DNA of 64,000 nt from Dasyornis broadbenti (taxonomy: Eukaryota; Chordata; Aves; Passeriformes; Dasyornithidae), in the NCBI GenBank assembly GCA_013397935.1, contig VZRN01006295.1, positions 1,601,524-1,665,523 on the forward strand. The letters run 5' to 3'. This document shows, piece after piece, positions 12,251 to 24,390 of this stretch. Under the pieces are notes generated by a model that saw only the letters and a list, made by a program, of their open reading frames with translations, did no database searches and had not been told where the DNA came from. The stretch's first letter is position 1. Every line of letters starts with the position of its first letter. The position numbers and the translations under genes were made by a program.

Positions 12251-14094
12251 TAAAAAATGCTCCGGGAGAAGCTTTACTGATGTTGAGTACAGCAGAAAGA
12301 TAATGTTAATACATATTACAGCCTATTCTCCTATTCAAGCAACAAAATAAGAGGTGTACTACTTTTTAAGCATTATGGTGGTTTTGATTCATGCTTAGCT
12401 CTCAGAAACCTTTCTGCAGAACTCCTACACAGTTGTTCATTTACTTTACAGTCTGAGTTCAGTTTAATATTCCTACATTCATATTTACCCATCCTAAGTG
12501 AAATAAGGGAGTTTGTTTGTTGCTTTGCTTGTTTGTTTTGAACCTTATATCTGATTTTTTTTTTTAAGATTGTGATTTCTAGCCTTTTATTTCAGCCCAT
12601 ACAAACTGTCCTGAAGTTTGACATCATTCAAATTTAGTCCTGAACTCTCTATTCTATTGGCCAGATTATTTAAGAGACCATGTTACCAGACTAAGAACCA
12701 ATTCATAAATACTTCAGTTTTTTCTGAATCTCCAGTAAATCTTTAAATATGGTTCCAAAGACCTCTGTATCTGCACTGCAGTTTTTCTGAAGTGGCTTTT
12801 GAACTTTTAATCTGAATATCAAAAGTTGTGCTCAAGACAAGACTGGACATCCCTTATTTCACTTTGACATTCAAGGACAGTTACAATGTCAAAAATTAAT
12901 TAATTTCTTTAGTCAAAAATGAATTAAACTTGTTTGTCAAAAACTGTTTCTGACAGATCTGTACTGTTCAAATACCTGTGTGGTTTAGTATTTTTCATTT
13001 TCTGTCACCTGATTTTTGGTATAATTTATAAAATTGTAAATTCACATGAAACTTTCAGGAAAGGAAGATACATATAGGAAACTACTTACAAGAAAACAAA
13101 TATAACACCTAAGAAAAGATATGTAAGGTTTAATATTTGCATATTTTGTAATTGTATCATTTTGCATGTTAATTACTGTAAATCTGGGGAGTTTCACATA
13201 AATTAGCTAGACATTTGCTTTATTTAGACATTGGAATTATGTCTTGCAAAATCTGAGAAAAAAGTCCAATAAAAGTTCAAGATTTTCTTTGCAGTCATTC
13301 AAATACCTTTGAATTAATTTCTAGATAGTTCAAGGAGAAGAGAATAGTTTTTGAAGTCACATGAATTTTCTTTCTTGCTCATTTTCCAAATTCCTGAGCA
13401 ATTTGCCAATCCATTACATTATAGACATGACTCTATTTTTCCTTATCAAAATGGTGTGGTTTTTTTTTTCACCTCAGCTTTAGACTTTTAATCTGATTTG
13501 AAGAAGTTGAGTTTGAAGATATTTCAATCACTAACATTTTTTTCCTGTTCACCATGAAATTTTCATAGGTTGATAAATCATAGTAAAGCACAATGAGTGT
13601 GTGTTTTTGTATGGACAGGTACATGTGTGGGTATTCTGCTCATGAAAAAGATTCTGTAATTTTTTCCTATCTACTTAAAAGTTTAAGTAGTTTAAATTCA
13701 TATATTCAGTGTAAAAGAACTACCTGTCCGATTTTTCTTTACTTTGAAGTAAAATGAATGAAATATGATCCTATATATTGGTTGTTCCACTGACAGATTT
13801 CTTGACAGAAACCTTTAGCAAGAATTACAACATCTTTAGACTATCATTGCATTCTTACCCTGACTTTTATGTCATTCTTAGTGTGGTATCCTCTAAGTCT
13901 TGTTTCATGCTGTCTCTGATAGCTCGTAGCAACAGCTTCTTGCCATTATAGGCGGCAACACCACAATAAATAGGAAGGGAACAACCAGTTCTCTAAGGAA
14001 GTAGGCAGTGTTTCCTTACAAGGCAAGAAATACAAAAATGTTTGAATAGTTTTTTAATTGATCTAGGGCAGCAGAGCTTAAAAAAAAAAAGGTA

Positions 14095-14122
14095 TGCAAA
14101 TTAGAGTTTGCAAATTAGAGTT
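14095..14122 (+). repeat. 14-bp tandem duplication carrying an octamer motif
   Basis: TGCAAATTAGAGTT occurs twice back to back (14095-14108 and 14109-14122), right after a 12-base A run. With the A at 14094, the first copy forms the canonical octamer ATGCAAAT (14094-14101). The second copy has TTGCAAAT, one base off. Octamers are POU-domain factor sites in vertebrates. Whether this one is bound cannot be told from sequence. Confidence 0.9.
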
Positions 14123-14407
14123 TACAAGAAAAGAGCTTAGTAAGTTTTGAATGTTGCTAATGAAAAGCAAATTATGCATGAATCTTACCCTCTTCTCTTG
14201 TTCTTAAGATTCTGAGCATATAAAAATGAATCCTTATGAGAAAAGAATGGAAGCTTTTGTGCCATTCATTAACATCTTAAATGAAAATGCAGTGAGTACA
14301 ACTTTGCTAGTCCATTTATGGACAAACAATTGTTTACATTTATAAATAAATAAATTTTACAGGAAAAAAAATAGTAATAAAACCCAAACACACTGGAGCA
14401 GAATAAA

Positions 14408-14420
14408 GAGAGAGAGAGAA
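14408..14420. repeat. Short GA microsatellite
   Basis: A run of AG dinucleotides (AGAGAGAGAGAGAAAG) in AT-rich context. It is short and unlikely to be more than a simple-sequence slippage product. Confidence 0.8.
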
Positions 14421-17287
14421 AGTAAGATTTTTAGGTTATTACATTTTCTAATGGCAGGCTGATCATTTCAGAGAAAAATGTTTTACATTTTTAAATGTTT
14501 ACAGTGAAAAACGCTGTTTTAATTTTTTAGTTTGTTTTTAAATTATCCCATAGTTTTTCTTCAATAGTACCCAATAGATAAAAAAAAAAAAAATAATCAT
14601 ATTATCTTGACCACAATGATTACAAATAAGTGAAACTATACTAAATATATAGATGTAAACTAAATATGCATCTCTTGTGGGAACCTATGAAAAGATATAT
14701 ACCTTAAGAGAAATAAATCAACATATGAAAAAAGGAGAAGGATTATTTATGCCTAATTTTTTTTATGCTACCAAAATACTATAGATTTTTTATTCTGTGG
14801 AATTTTTTAGTGAAATCCAATGCAAGTAAAGCTCAAACTACGAAAGGAAGTCAGTGAAGTCAGTAGAATAGTATTTGGCTTTAATATACCAGTTAAGAAA
14901 TTAGCCCAATTTAGTAGTTGGAATTTACACCTAATTTCAATTTCCAGGTGTCCTATCCAGTTTGTAGGGGAAGGAGGGAGGGGAATAAAAATTTCAGATG
15001 TGTATAAGAGACTTTGTTTTCAACATTCTTTTGCTTCTATATGTCTCTGAAATATTGTGGGGTTACATTTAATGTGGAATTTGTCCATAAATCAAATGGA
15101 ACTGCTAGTGACTATAATGACTAAAAAAATTCACTAGAGGTAGTGTCAAAGCTGCTGCTCATACTAGTAAACAAAAACCCCACAAATAACAAAAAACACA
15201 CAAAAACCCCAAAACCTTTTAAAAGACCTGTAATATAATTTCTAAATACCTAAATTTTTATCTCTGTGTTCTCATTGCTCTCTCTCATTTTTGATGTGTG
15301 CAAATAATGTTAGATACTGAAAATAGATGTTCTCAAAGCCTGCACAAGTATATTACAAAACTTGACATCTAACTTCCTTACATACATACTACTATTACTG
15401 ATAATTTGCAGACCTAGATACTAAAATATCTTTGTCCCAAGTTGTTTTTGCTTAAGAAAACATTGCCATTTTTCTCTTGCTGCGTCACATACCTGAGATA
15501 CATAATCATGGTGTCTCTTCACTTATGATATGCTGTTTAGAGGATTATCTTAAGTGTTTATACGTTCTCTATGGTCAGTTAGCTGCACTTGATACCTTGG
15601 CTTGCACTGCATGAAATCAATGGTATCACGAGTCAGCCAAAATTTTGAGACAGAACCTTCTACTTTTCAGAAGTAATACAATAGCAGACATCAGGAATTT
15701 TGAGCCTTTAATGCAACTTTTTTTTACTGAAACACATATACAAATTAGAACAAGATAGACCTGTCAATAGGAAACACAGCACTGTTGTGTAAGATAAATT
15801 AAATGACGGGCTACTTTTGGATGAGGAAGAAATAGAGACTCTATCTCCTACATTCATACAGGAGTGGCCCAGGCTCTTGGGTTGAAACAGCTACCAGTAG
15901 TCCAGGAGGAGCATATAGTCAAATTTACTCCTTTCCAACAACTTAAAGACTTGACTTTGATCATTTAATCTGCATCCGATGGGCCAACACACTTTGAAGT
16001 CAAATCTAAATCTTGCTTCACACTCCCAAAGGACTGCTTTTACATCCCTGCCTGCCTCAGTCTACAATGGAGAAGCTGTTCCAATATTCACATTCTTGGT
16101 GGCTCATAGGGAAACATTATCTTCCCCTTGAAATTCTTGACCTCAAGTGGAAGAAAACAGCAGAAGCATTTCTGATTGTGGAGATGCTGTAAATAAATTA
16201 TAAATAATTAATATTTAATAAATTGAAGTTCTTTGCCCAACAAGTTTGTTTAAGACGAGAGAGAACAATTTTAATAATTATGTCAACATTTTTATAACTT
16301 TTGAATCAGCATTTAGAATGTCTGCTTAAGGAAGTGAAAGGGAAAGGTAGTTTTGTGAATCTGTAACTCTCTGCACAGGTATTTTTAATGTATGCAATAC
16401 ACTTGAAAATCAGCTAATAAAGTAAAATTATATTTGGGTATTTTTCTTGAGAGTACCTAACTAATGGGAAAAAGGTACACCTCAAGCTTTTGCCTTAAAA
16501 ATATTTTAATAGCGTAATTTATAACCAGCATTTTACAGAATTGCCACAGAGACAATGACTGCAATTTATCCTCCATTTCGCTTGTTATCTGAACTCACAT
16601 TTTGACGTGCTGGAGTTTCAAGAAACATAAAAATATCACCTCATCTCTTCTTTTGTCTGTGTTTTAAAAGTACAATTAGACAAATAAATTTAAGAACATT
16701 AGTTACCAAAGAATGAATTCTGTAACACACAATGAAAAACACCATTGATTTGTAATGCAAAGGGATATGAAAACTTGATGCTGTTAAAATCAGTAAGTTA
16801 ATTTTATTATTTTATACACAAAAGATTTATTAAAAGCTTAGTTTTAATGTATTTTAAGAAATACTTTATGTTAAATCATTACACAGATCTACTTGGAAAA
16901 CATGAGAGCTCTCTTTGTCAATTTTTGGTTGTTTATTTAATGCAATGAAAGTTCTGGATAAATATAGAAGCTTTATGAAACTTATACAATAACTATCAAA
17001 TATATCAAAGAAGACATAATCAAATTTATTACTCTCCAGTGTTCTTTCTGAAATTATGGGGTAAAAATGCACAGTAAATTTTTGAATTTTTTTTTTTCTA
17101 CATTTAGAAGCTATTAAAGGAATATTGTGAAGTGTGAATTGTGCCTTGTATAGAAAATTTTATAAAGGAGCCTGTAATGGCAATTTATAAATGGATTTCA
17201 ATTGTGTGCTAATAAATATAGGAATTACAGCTTCACCAGAAGCTAAAAATTAAAAATTTTCTGAAAGAGAATGAGAACACCTAATTA

Positions 17288-17342
17288 TTTTTTTTTTTTT
17301 TTTTAATTTAAGTACCTTCATGTCCACAAAAAAAAAAAAAAA
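17288..17342. repeat. Facing poly(T)/poly(A) tracts, potential hairpin
   Basis: A run of 17 T (17288-17304) is followed after a 23-base loop by a run of 15 A (17328-17342). The flanks extend the complementarity: AATTA before the T run and TAAATT after the A run. The transcript of either strand could fold into a long A-U hairpin. It may mark paired retroposon tails or simple slippage. Confidence 0.85.
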
Positions 17343-20133
17343 TAAATTATAACTAAAAAAAAAATTGCTCAAAACTAATTGGATTAAAGAATGTAAATGG
17401 CGCAGGCATAAGATGTAACAATAATCAGTTTACAGGGAGGTTTCATTATTTTTCTGTGACTTTCTGGTTTTCATTATAACAAGCAAGACTAGAGTAAATT
17501 AAGACTTTCTAGGAGATTCAGTGATTGAAAATATTGGTCCATGGCAGGGTTTTTCTAGACGTTATTTTTTTTATTTTCATTAACACAGGTCTGTCTAAAT
17601 TAAGTCTCATGCCTCATGAGAAGTTCAAGCCTCTTGTGCTTTCAGTTGTCTTTCTTCCTTTAAGTAAGGACTATCTTACATTTTTCTTCTTTCTCCTATT
17701 CTACCCTCTCACCATAACCTTTCAGGTCTTCCTACATCTACAGTACAGTTATAAATCTGTCACTATTCTTCACAAACAAACCATCAGGAGCTCTTGATTA
17801 AACCCATTATTTTAAAAATTATTTTTAAAGAGTGAGATCCTACAGTGTTTGATATCTCTATACAAGTTTTACAGAAGGCAAGGTACTGCATCTTGGATTA
17901 CACTTTCAGTCTAAACCACATTAGCTGAAATGTGTCTTCCCTATCCACTTTCAGGGAAATCCATCTCCTCTTTGAGAACTCATGAACAGTGGGACAAGAG
18001 CCATTTCTGATCTTTCCAGAGTGCTAGCTGTAAGCGACATAGTTTTGCTGTTGCTATCAATTCCTTTATATGTGCTTCCTTAAAAAACAGAAGAAATCCA
18101 GACATGTCAGAGTCTGGATCAACAGGGACCATAATCAGGGGCAACCATAGGCTGTGGCTGGACTGGAAACTGGCATTCTGATGACATATCTCAGGCAGAG
18201 ACTCAAAGCAAAATGCTGAGCTGAAAAGCGATTCCTCAGCCCACGGATATGACACCCGAGTGGTGTGGTCTCCAGTGGGTGAAGACCGCAGGTGAGGGAG
18301 GTCAGGGCCATTAAGGCCTGTTTGTCACTCAAGATCTTCACAGTTCTAATGGAGATTCACTTTACTGCTTAGTGCAGAGTATCCCACAAGTATTATATCA
18401 TCTATCTAGTTTTAAATCAAATGTATTGGGCTCAGAACTTTCCTGCAAAATGGATATTTTGAAAAGTATTAATGGTGCTTGTTAATATTTAATGCCAGTG
18501 AATATCCTCCCATGGAATATCCTGTTGTTGTATTCCAAGAGAGAGAATAAAACCTTTCAGAATGTGTGTGTGACACACTGAATGTGACCTTTCATTTGTT
18601 CCAGACACTGGAGTGTTTAGCCTGTTCACCTGTCACCTAAGGTACTTGAGTTTCACCTAGTTAGTTTCTACCTGGACTCCAAACTTTAATTGTTATCATT
18701 TCTAGGGAATCAAATTGTGTTGTTTTTGTTTGCAAGAAACCAAGGCTATGAGTTATGCCAGAGAGAGAGCGATGTTTGAACTTGGAATTTTGAATTCTCA
18801 CTACTGGGAATGTGTTCTCATTCCCTTAGCTGCCACAGTAGCTCTCAGAAGAGCAACACACACTCAAGCACACATGAAAATAATATAGTAAGCAGAGAAC
18901 AGTCTAATTTGACTAGAAAAATCTAATAAAAGACAATAAGCACCTCCTCAGAATTCACTGAGGCAGCAACAGCCTTGAAGTGATCCAGGTCAAGCCGTCA
19001 GAAGATATTTTAGCCCATCTTCCACAAGATATTAGTAAAGTAATTAGAAAGCCAACCTAGCACTGAAAGGGCCTAGGTTCAAATTCTTCCTCTGCCAAAG
19101 GTAATTTGAGCTCCTGGGTCCCTACTTTCCAAATTCAGCAAAACATTGAGTTTTGGGTTATTTTAAGTAAGGGCTTCCTATCTCACACTGAATTTGTTTT
19201 GCTTTTATTGCAGCAAGTTAAACTATTTTATCAGGGTAAATAAAGACTCATTTCTGGAGGCCAAGGTAGACTTACAAGGGGGGAGTCAAGCTCTATCTAA
19301 TGAGCATGTAAATCTAACAGAAGCATACCAGTGTTAAAAAATTGTTTCAATATTGAATTATCCTCCTAGCTGTAGGCAAAGCTAAACAGGCCTAAAAGTA
19401 TGATGTCTGGTCATTACAGATGCACTTGAAGATCAAACTCGGCATCCGGCCTACCTTCTTGATGGCAAAAAACATAAGCGGCTTTAGTTCTTAAAAAATT
19501 CAGGAACAGGAACAAACAGGGGGAGCTTCTAAATCCTGTTTGCCAATAATGAACCAGGAATCTCTGGAGAAACAATGCACATGAATTATCAAAACCAGAC
19601 AGCAGCAGGAACAGAGATTAAGAGTAACCAAAATGGATAAAAAAGACTTTCTTTTAAGGCTATAGTTTTCTAAATTCCAACCTCACACTCTTGGAAACGA
19701 TCATGCCTTTAATGGGTGTCTTTTCCATCTGCTTATTTAGAGAACATATCATTCTCCTGCTCTCTTTTTAGACTTGTTTTACAGCTTCTGTGTCACTGGA
19801 GTGTGCTTTCTTTTCAACTTTGACATTTCTGAGTATTCTTTAAAAGCAAAAAGAAGTATCAGAAAGACAATTTCTTTATGGTTTTGACAATGTCGTTTAC
19901 AGAGATAAGATCAGCTTTATATCTGTCTTTTTCAAGAATCAAAGAAATAGTTTTCTCTTTCTTTTCATAATTATGTTTGGGGTTCATGATAAGGAAGCTA
20001 CCTCTGACATCCTCACCATTTTTTTCAGGTATTTTGTCGTTAATGATAGAAGACTACTTGCATTCTTGGTTCACACTGTACTACACTGCATATGACTGTG
20101 TGGGAAATATGTTGTCTTACTATCTCTTAATCA

Positions 20134-20430
20134 TGTTGTAGGAAATTCTGTAACCCTGTTTTATCTTACTTGTAACTTATTGTCTCATCGATCATCAACA
20201 ATCAATTCACACCAGCAATTAATTGATATAATTACTAGATGACAGACAATAATTTCTACCCATTTGCATGTTCCTGTCAAGAAAATAAAGGGGAGCTCTC
20301 TCTCTCTCCTATCTTTTTGTATTTCTCTACCTACTGTATTGCAATAAAATCCATATTATTGACCTCAGCATACGAACTCTTTTGCACCTTAATTTAGGCA
20401 GAGGCATCCCTAAATAATAGAGTCCTAACA
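20134..20430 (+). mobile_element. Probable LTR with polyadenylation signals
   Basis: From TGTTGTAGGAAATTCTGTAA (20134) to GTCCTAACA (20430) the segment has LTR-like architecture. It holds AATAAA-type signals at 20284 and 20343, a CT-rich stretch (20295-20310) between them, and a U5-like GACCTCAGCATACGAACTC...TTAATTTAGGCAGAGGCATCCCTAA end. This order is typical of an avian retroviral LTR in plus orientation. I could not find a clean flanking duplication. The true 5' end may lie further left, near TGTGGGAAATATG at 20099, and the 3' end may be the earlier CATCCCTAA. No internal genes flank it. Confidence 0.55.
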
Positions 20431-21148
20431 ACCTCATAAACAATGGTTTATGTCTTGGTTTCCATTAAACAGGAAAGCTCCTACTCTTTGACTACTTTGT
20501 ATCTCGTCACCATATTAACCAAAGAAATCTGAAAATTCTTGGCCATCACAAAGCTGCATCTGTCTTCAAGCTGCTTTAGAACTGGGTGTTAGCAACATGC
20601 ACATCCCTTACACAGAATTTGTCAGTAGGGCACAATCTCTGCTGGGGAAAACAGCCCTCTTAGATTCCAGCCAAGGAATTCCAGGCTGTTGCTTGGTTAG
20701 GGTAACCCTTTCTCCCATTTTACCATTAATTTGAAACTTTATTTTTCCATGGAAATACAGATGAAGATTTACTTGTTTAGTTAAATATCTTTGCTCAACA
20801 AGTGGCAGCAAGAGATTACTTTCTCTTTGAAAAATCCTTATTACCTCTCCCCTGTATCTGCATTCAGACATGGGATTTTATTTTACTTGGTGAAGAACCA
20901 GAGAAGTTAAGAGAAATCTGTTGATCTCAAGGAAGTTTCACCTAGAGACTTCACAAAATTAGATAGGTTGAACTGAGGATTAATGCCAGAGAATCAGTTA
21001 CATTACGGTTCATTTTCTGTAAGAACCAACTCAGGCTAACAGATGTACAGGGGTTTTTGGGTATAATTCTACTCTCATTTTTCAAATATTGGAACTACAG
21101 CAGAGTTTAGGAATATCTTTGTTTTTCAAGAGTTACAGGAGACATAAT
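20431..21148. other. Gene-free spacer
   Basis: No gene is seen. One 87-codon minus-strand frame (20608-20871) has no recognisable domain or motif. Confidence 0.5.
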
Positions 21149-21300
21149 ATCATAGAATATTCTGAGTTGGAAGGGACCCATGAGTATCATTAAAGTCTAA
21201 CTCCTGGTTCTGCACAGGTCAGCACCAAAAATCCCACCGTGCCCAAGAACATTGCCCAAATGCTCCTCTAAACGCTCCTTGAACTCCAATTCTATGGTTC
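21149..21300 (-). mobile_element. CR1 LINE 3' end fragment
   Basis: Minus-orientation CR1. The plus strand reads ATCATAGAATATTCTGAGTTGGAAGGGACCC, the reverse complement of the CR1 3' terminus, followed by a diverged CTGGTTCTGCACAGG..AGCACC block and CTCCTTGAACTC. The fragment fades out at about 21300. It is related to the subfamily at 43745 and to the plus-strand copy at 24290 (shared TGCACAGG and GGAAGGGACC blocks), not to the GGTCTAGTGGAAGG type at 8103. Confidence 0.85.
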
Positions 21301-24289
21301 CTGCAAAACATCCATAATTTTCTGAACTATCTTCAGCCATGCTCTATCTGTGGATGTGAAACATGCTTAGAGTCCTTGTGTTTGCTTAATCCAGAATTTA
21401 CTGTCTCTAATCAGTTTTGCCTGGGCGTTAGTTGCAAACTCTTGCATCCTGTAATGACACAGGTACAGCCCAATCAACAGCAATCAGCCAGAAGGACAAA
21501 GACAACCTTCACCCTGCAGGAACACCATGCAAAGTGTTTGTGTTCGTGTCACAGCCTGAAAAACAGAAGGTAGCTCAGTGCAAAACACACAAGTGTCTTT
21601 TCTCCAGAGAAAGTTTTGTCTTCTAATTGTATACAAACAGATAATAAACTTGTATATAAACAGTTAAATACAGTAAGGTAAAACTATCCAGTTCACAGTG
21701 TCTTCTACAACAGACTTCAATTTAAAAATCCCAAATAAATGACAATTCAGGCAGCTTCTGTTCCACCCCAGGGTGACCTGATAGAGACTGTTAATGTCTG
21801 TTTTGTTAGGATCAGGGCAAAGCAAAGCTCTACTGTTACTTTTCCCCAGTGATTTATATCATGGGACATTTTAAACAGTTTTGAGTCGCTGCGCCAGACA
21901 AATGACTATTCCCACCAAAAACTAATGAACAATAAAAGAGAAGCAAAATCTAGTTGAGCAAATGTCTTATCAGTATGTTCCCGGCAATACTGTTGTACTT
22001 CAGTAGATGGTGTCCAGGGCCAGGCTGAAGCGGATCCAGCAGAGCCACCAGAAGTCCAGAGCAGCTGCAGGCCCCGGCCTTGGGAACATAAGCCTCATAC
22101 CTTGTTGTAATGAGTTCAGTAACCCATCTCATCACCTCCCTATAAATTTCAACTGGAAAAGGTAGGATTTCCTTTACTAAAGTTTGTTCCTCCACCCTGT
22201 TTTTTTATGATTTTACAAAGTGACTGAAATTGGTTTTTTGGATGAAGAATATTTTACCGAGGTGGTATTGCAGTAGGACATGCAGATTTTGTTTTTTGTT
22301 GTTCGGACGGTGTTTTCTTTTCCCATGGCACTGTCTGCAGAACCAAGTATTCCTATTAATCATTGCAGGCAGAGAAGCGCAAGTTTTTGCTGTCACGCTG
22401 GAGGATACAACTAAGGAGAGTCCAAATTCTTGTGCTGAAATGGTCTAACAGAGCACCTCTGACAACTTCACTGCCTTATCCTCAAGATGGCATTCAAAGC
22501 CAGGTCTGAGCAGGTAAGAGCTCCTGTCATGGGTACTTGCCTTCCTCATGTATTTAATAATAGAGTATAATGAGCTGTGGCTGGGAGGACAATAGACACA
22601 ATCCCTGGGTATGATAAACCAGGTCCAATACAGCAAGAAAAGAAAGAACAGACTATGGTGAGCCTAGATGCTGGCCACAGATCAACAAGTGGCAAGAGAA
22701 TGTTGTCTTAGCATTTTGGAAACATATACTGGGATATCATCATGGACTGATTTGACATCTGCCTGGAGAAGCCCCGAGTAGTAAAAAATGGTGAAATATC
22801 ATGACTTGGCCATCCAGCACCATGTAGAAGCAAATTGCCTGAGGTGAAGCAACTTCACGTTGGTGTCACTGCCTAGAGCCTGACACTGAGACTGCCTGCA
22901 GCAAGTGTTGCAGTTTCCCTGGATTCAACAACACCAAGTCATGGGAGAGATGAATAGTGCAGTTCTCAGTTACCACAGGTGCATTTATGGAAAGTGCAAA
23001 GATTTCTTCCTGATACAGGTGGGCACTTGGACCACTTAATAAATTCAGCTTAACATGATGTTCATATTTCTCTTTAGTTAGTTTTACTGCATTTGCATGG
23101 AGGGAAAAGAAAAATGAAAACCGCTTATATGTTCCCTTTTAAAAGAACCTCCTATGATAGAGGTGGTGTCTTCTAAGGTCCAAGCTGTGGAAAAAATTAC
23201 TACTGTTCTTCATGGTTTGCTAGTTTGCTGTTTCAAGGGGTTTTTTTTTAAGTTAGGCTACCTTTTCAACATACTGATCTTTCATCTCAGTCTCCTTTCT
23301 GGTCTCTTTAGCAAGTCATAAATATTTATGATTTGTGACGCCTGAGGAAGATACAGACAAAATCCCTAGCACCTAAAAATGGGTTTCAATGGAAGCTACA
23401 TGGTCATGACCCTTCTAATTTAGTCTGTAGGGAAGTGGGTTATTATTAACTCTTGAAAACATATATTAACAAATGGCTAAATTATCTCTGTGTATTCTAT
23501 TTTTAACTAAGTATACAATAACAGAGTAATTCAGGTATCAACAAAAGTTGAAGGGAAGAAAAATTTTCTTTCTAGACATTTTGCTGATAATTCTTCCAAC
23601 ATTAAGAAATATTTCCATTTAACTTCTCTCTTCTTTAGAACCCCCCTCAAGTGTAATAAAACACAGTAAAATTCTCTCGAGAAAATCAGAGCTGCAAAAT
23701 AAATCCTGACTGAGTTGGAAGGAATAGAACTTCTTTTTACTCTAGACATGCTCTAAGTCAGCACACTGCAAAAGATATTTTTAGATCATAAAATTTGTTC
23801 CTGAAAGGCTCTGTCTCAGAAATTTGTGGAGAACAGTTTTTCAAGTGGTAGACAGTTTAGTTTTTTTCTGAGACTTCTAAATGTGTCTCCCTGGATTTAA
23901 GAATTCCTTTACCTCAAAGGAACTTATGTGGGGAAAAGGAAAAATGTATTTGAGATCAAATTAGGTAAATTACTAAGGATAAGGAAAGTTCATTGTTTGT
24001 CTAGAAATGGAAAGCAACTATAATAATATAATTATTTATATAATTATTTATATAATAATTATTTATATAATCTCGATCATCTCCCAGACAGTACGAAAAA
24101 TGTGCCAGTAGGTTAGCAACTAAACAGTGAAAGGTAGTAGCTACAATTTTACAGTGCTTCCTTGGAAGAACAGCCCAGTTTTGCAATTGTTTTTTAACTC
24201 ACAGCTCTAGTTCTCTTACATTTTACAATTTTCTCCACATACTTTACAGAAAGAAAGACTGCTCAGTCATTTCTGAAACCATCTTAGGC
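21301..24289. other. Gene-free stretch with one GC-richer patch
   Basis: No gene is recognised. At about 22000-22100 there is a locally GC-rich block (GGGCCAGGCTGAAGCGGATC... to GGCCCCGGCC) that sits inside an 81-codon minus-strand frame (21950-22195). I do not recognise the frame, and the patch may be an old repeat. A further AT minisatellite is listed at 24021-24070. Confidence 0.45.
24021..24070. repeat. AT-rich minisatellite
   Basis: Three imperfect copies of ATAATTATTTAT in tandem (about 24027-24068), flanked by related TA-rich sequence. It is pure A/T and probably variable in length between individuals. Confidence 0.9.
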
Positions 24290-24390
24290 ACGCGGTCTGT
24301 GATTCTTGGCGTTTTCCTGCACAAGTCCAGGAGCTGGAGTCAATGGTCCTTGTAGGTCCCTTCTAACATATGATATTCTATGATTCTGTG
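24290..24390 (+). mobile_element. CR1 LINE, very short 3' end
   Basis: About 100 bp of CR1 3' UTR: GATTCTTGGCGTTTTCCTGC, then CCAGGAGCTGGAGTCAATGG, GGTCCCTTCTAAC, and a GATATTCTATGATTCTGTG tail ending at 24390. It is severely 5'-truncated, as most CR1 copies are. It belongs to the same broad type as the minus-strand copies at 21149 and 43745. Confidence 0.85.

Larger units (their letters stand above)
12251..20133. other. Gene-free AT-rich stretch
   Basis: No gene is seen over almost 8 kb. It holds poly(A)/poly(T) runs (14581-14593, 17288-17304, 17328-17342), a GA run (14408-14420), CAAAACCCC-rich low complexity (about 15165-15220) and the octamer-containing duplication at 14094-14122. A slightly CpG-richer patch at about 18220-18310 and a higher-complexity block at 15820-16150 are unexplained. 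Frames reach at most 91 codons and none carries a motif I recognise. Confidence 0.55.

Noticed and set aside
19076..19086. GGTTCAAATTC, close to a tRNA/SINE B-box
   Set aside because: The flanking bases cannot form a T-arm stem, no A-box or cloverleaf was found at the right distance, and no SINE body is recognisable.
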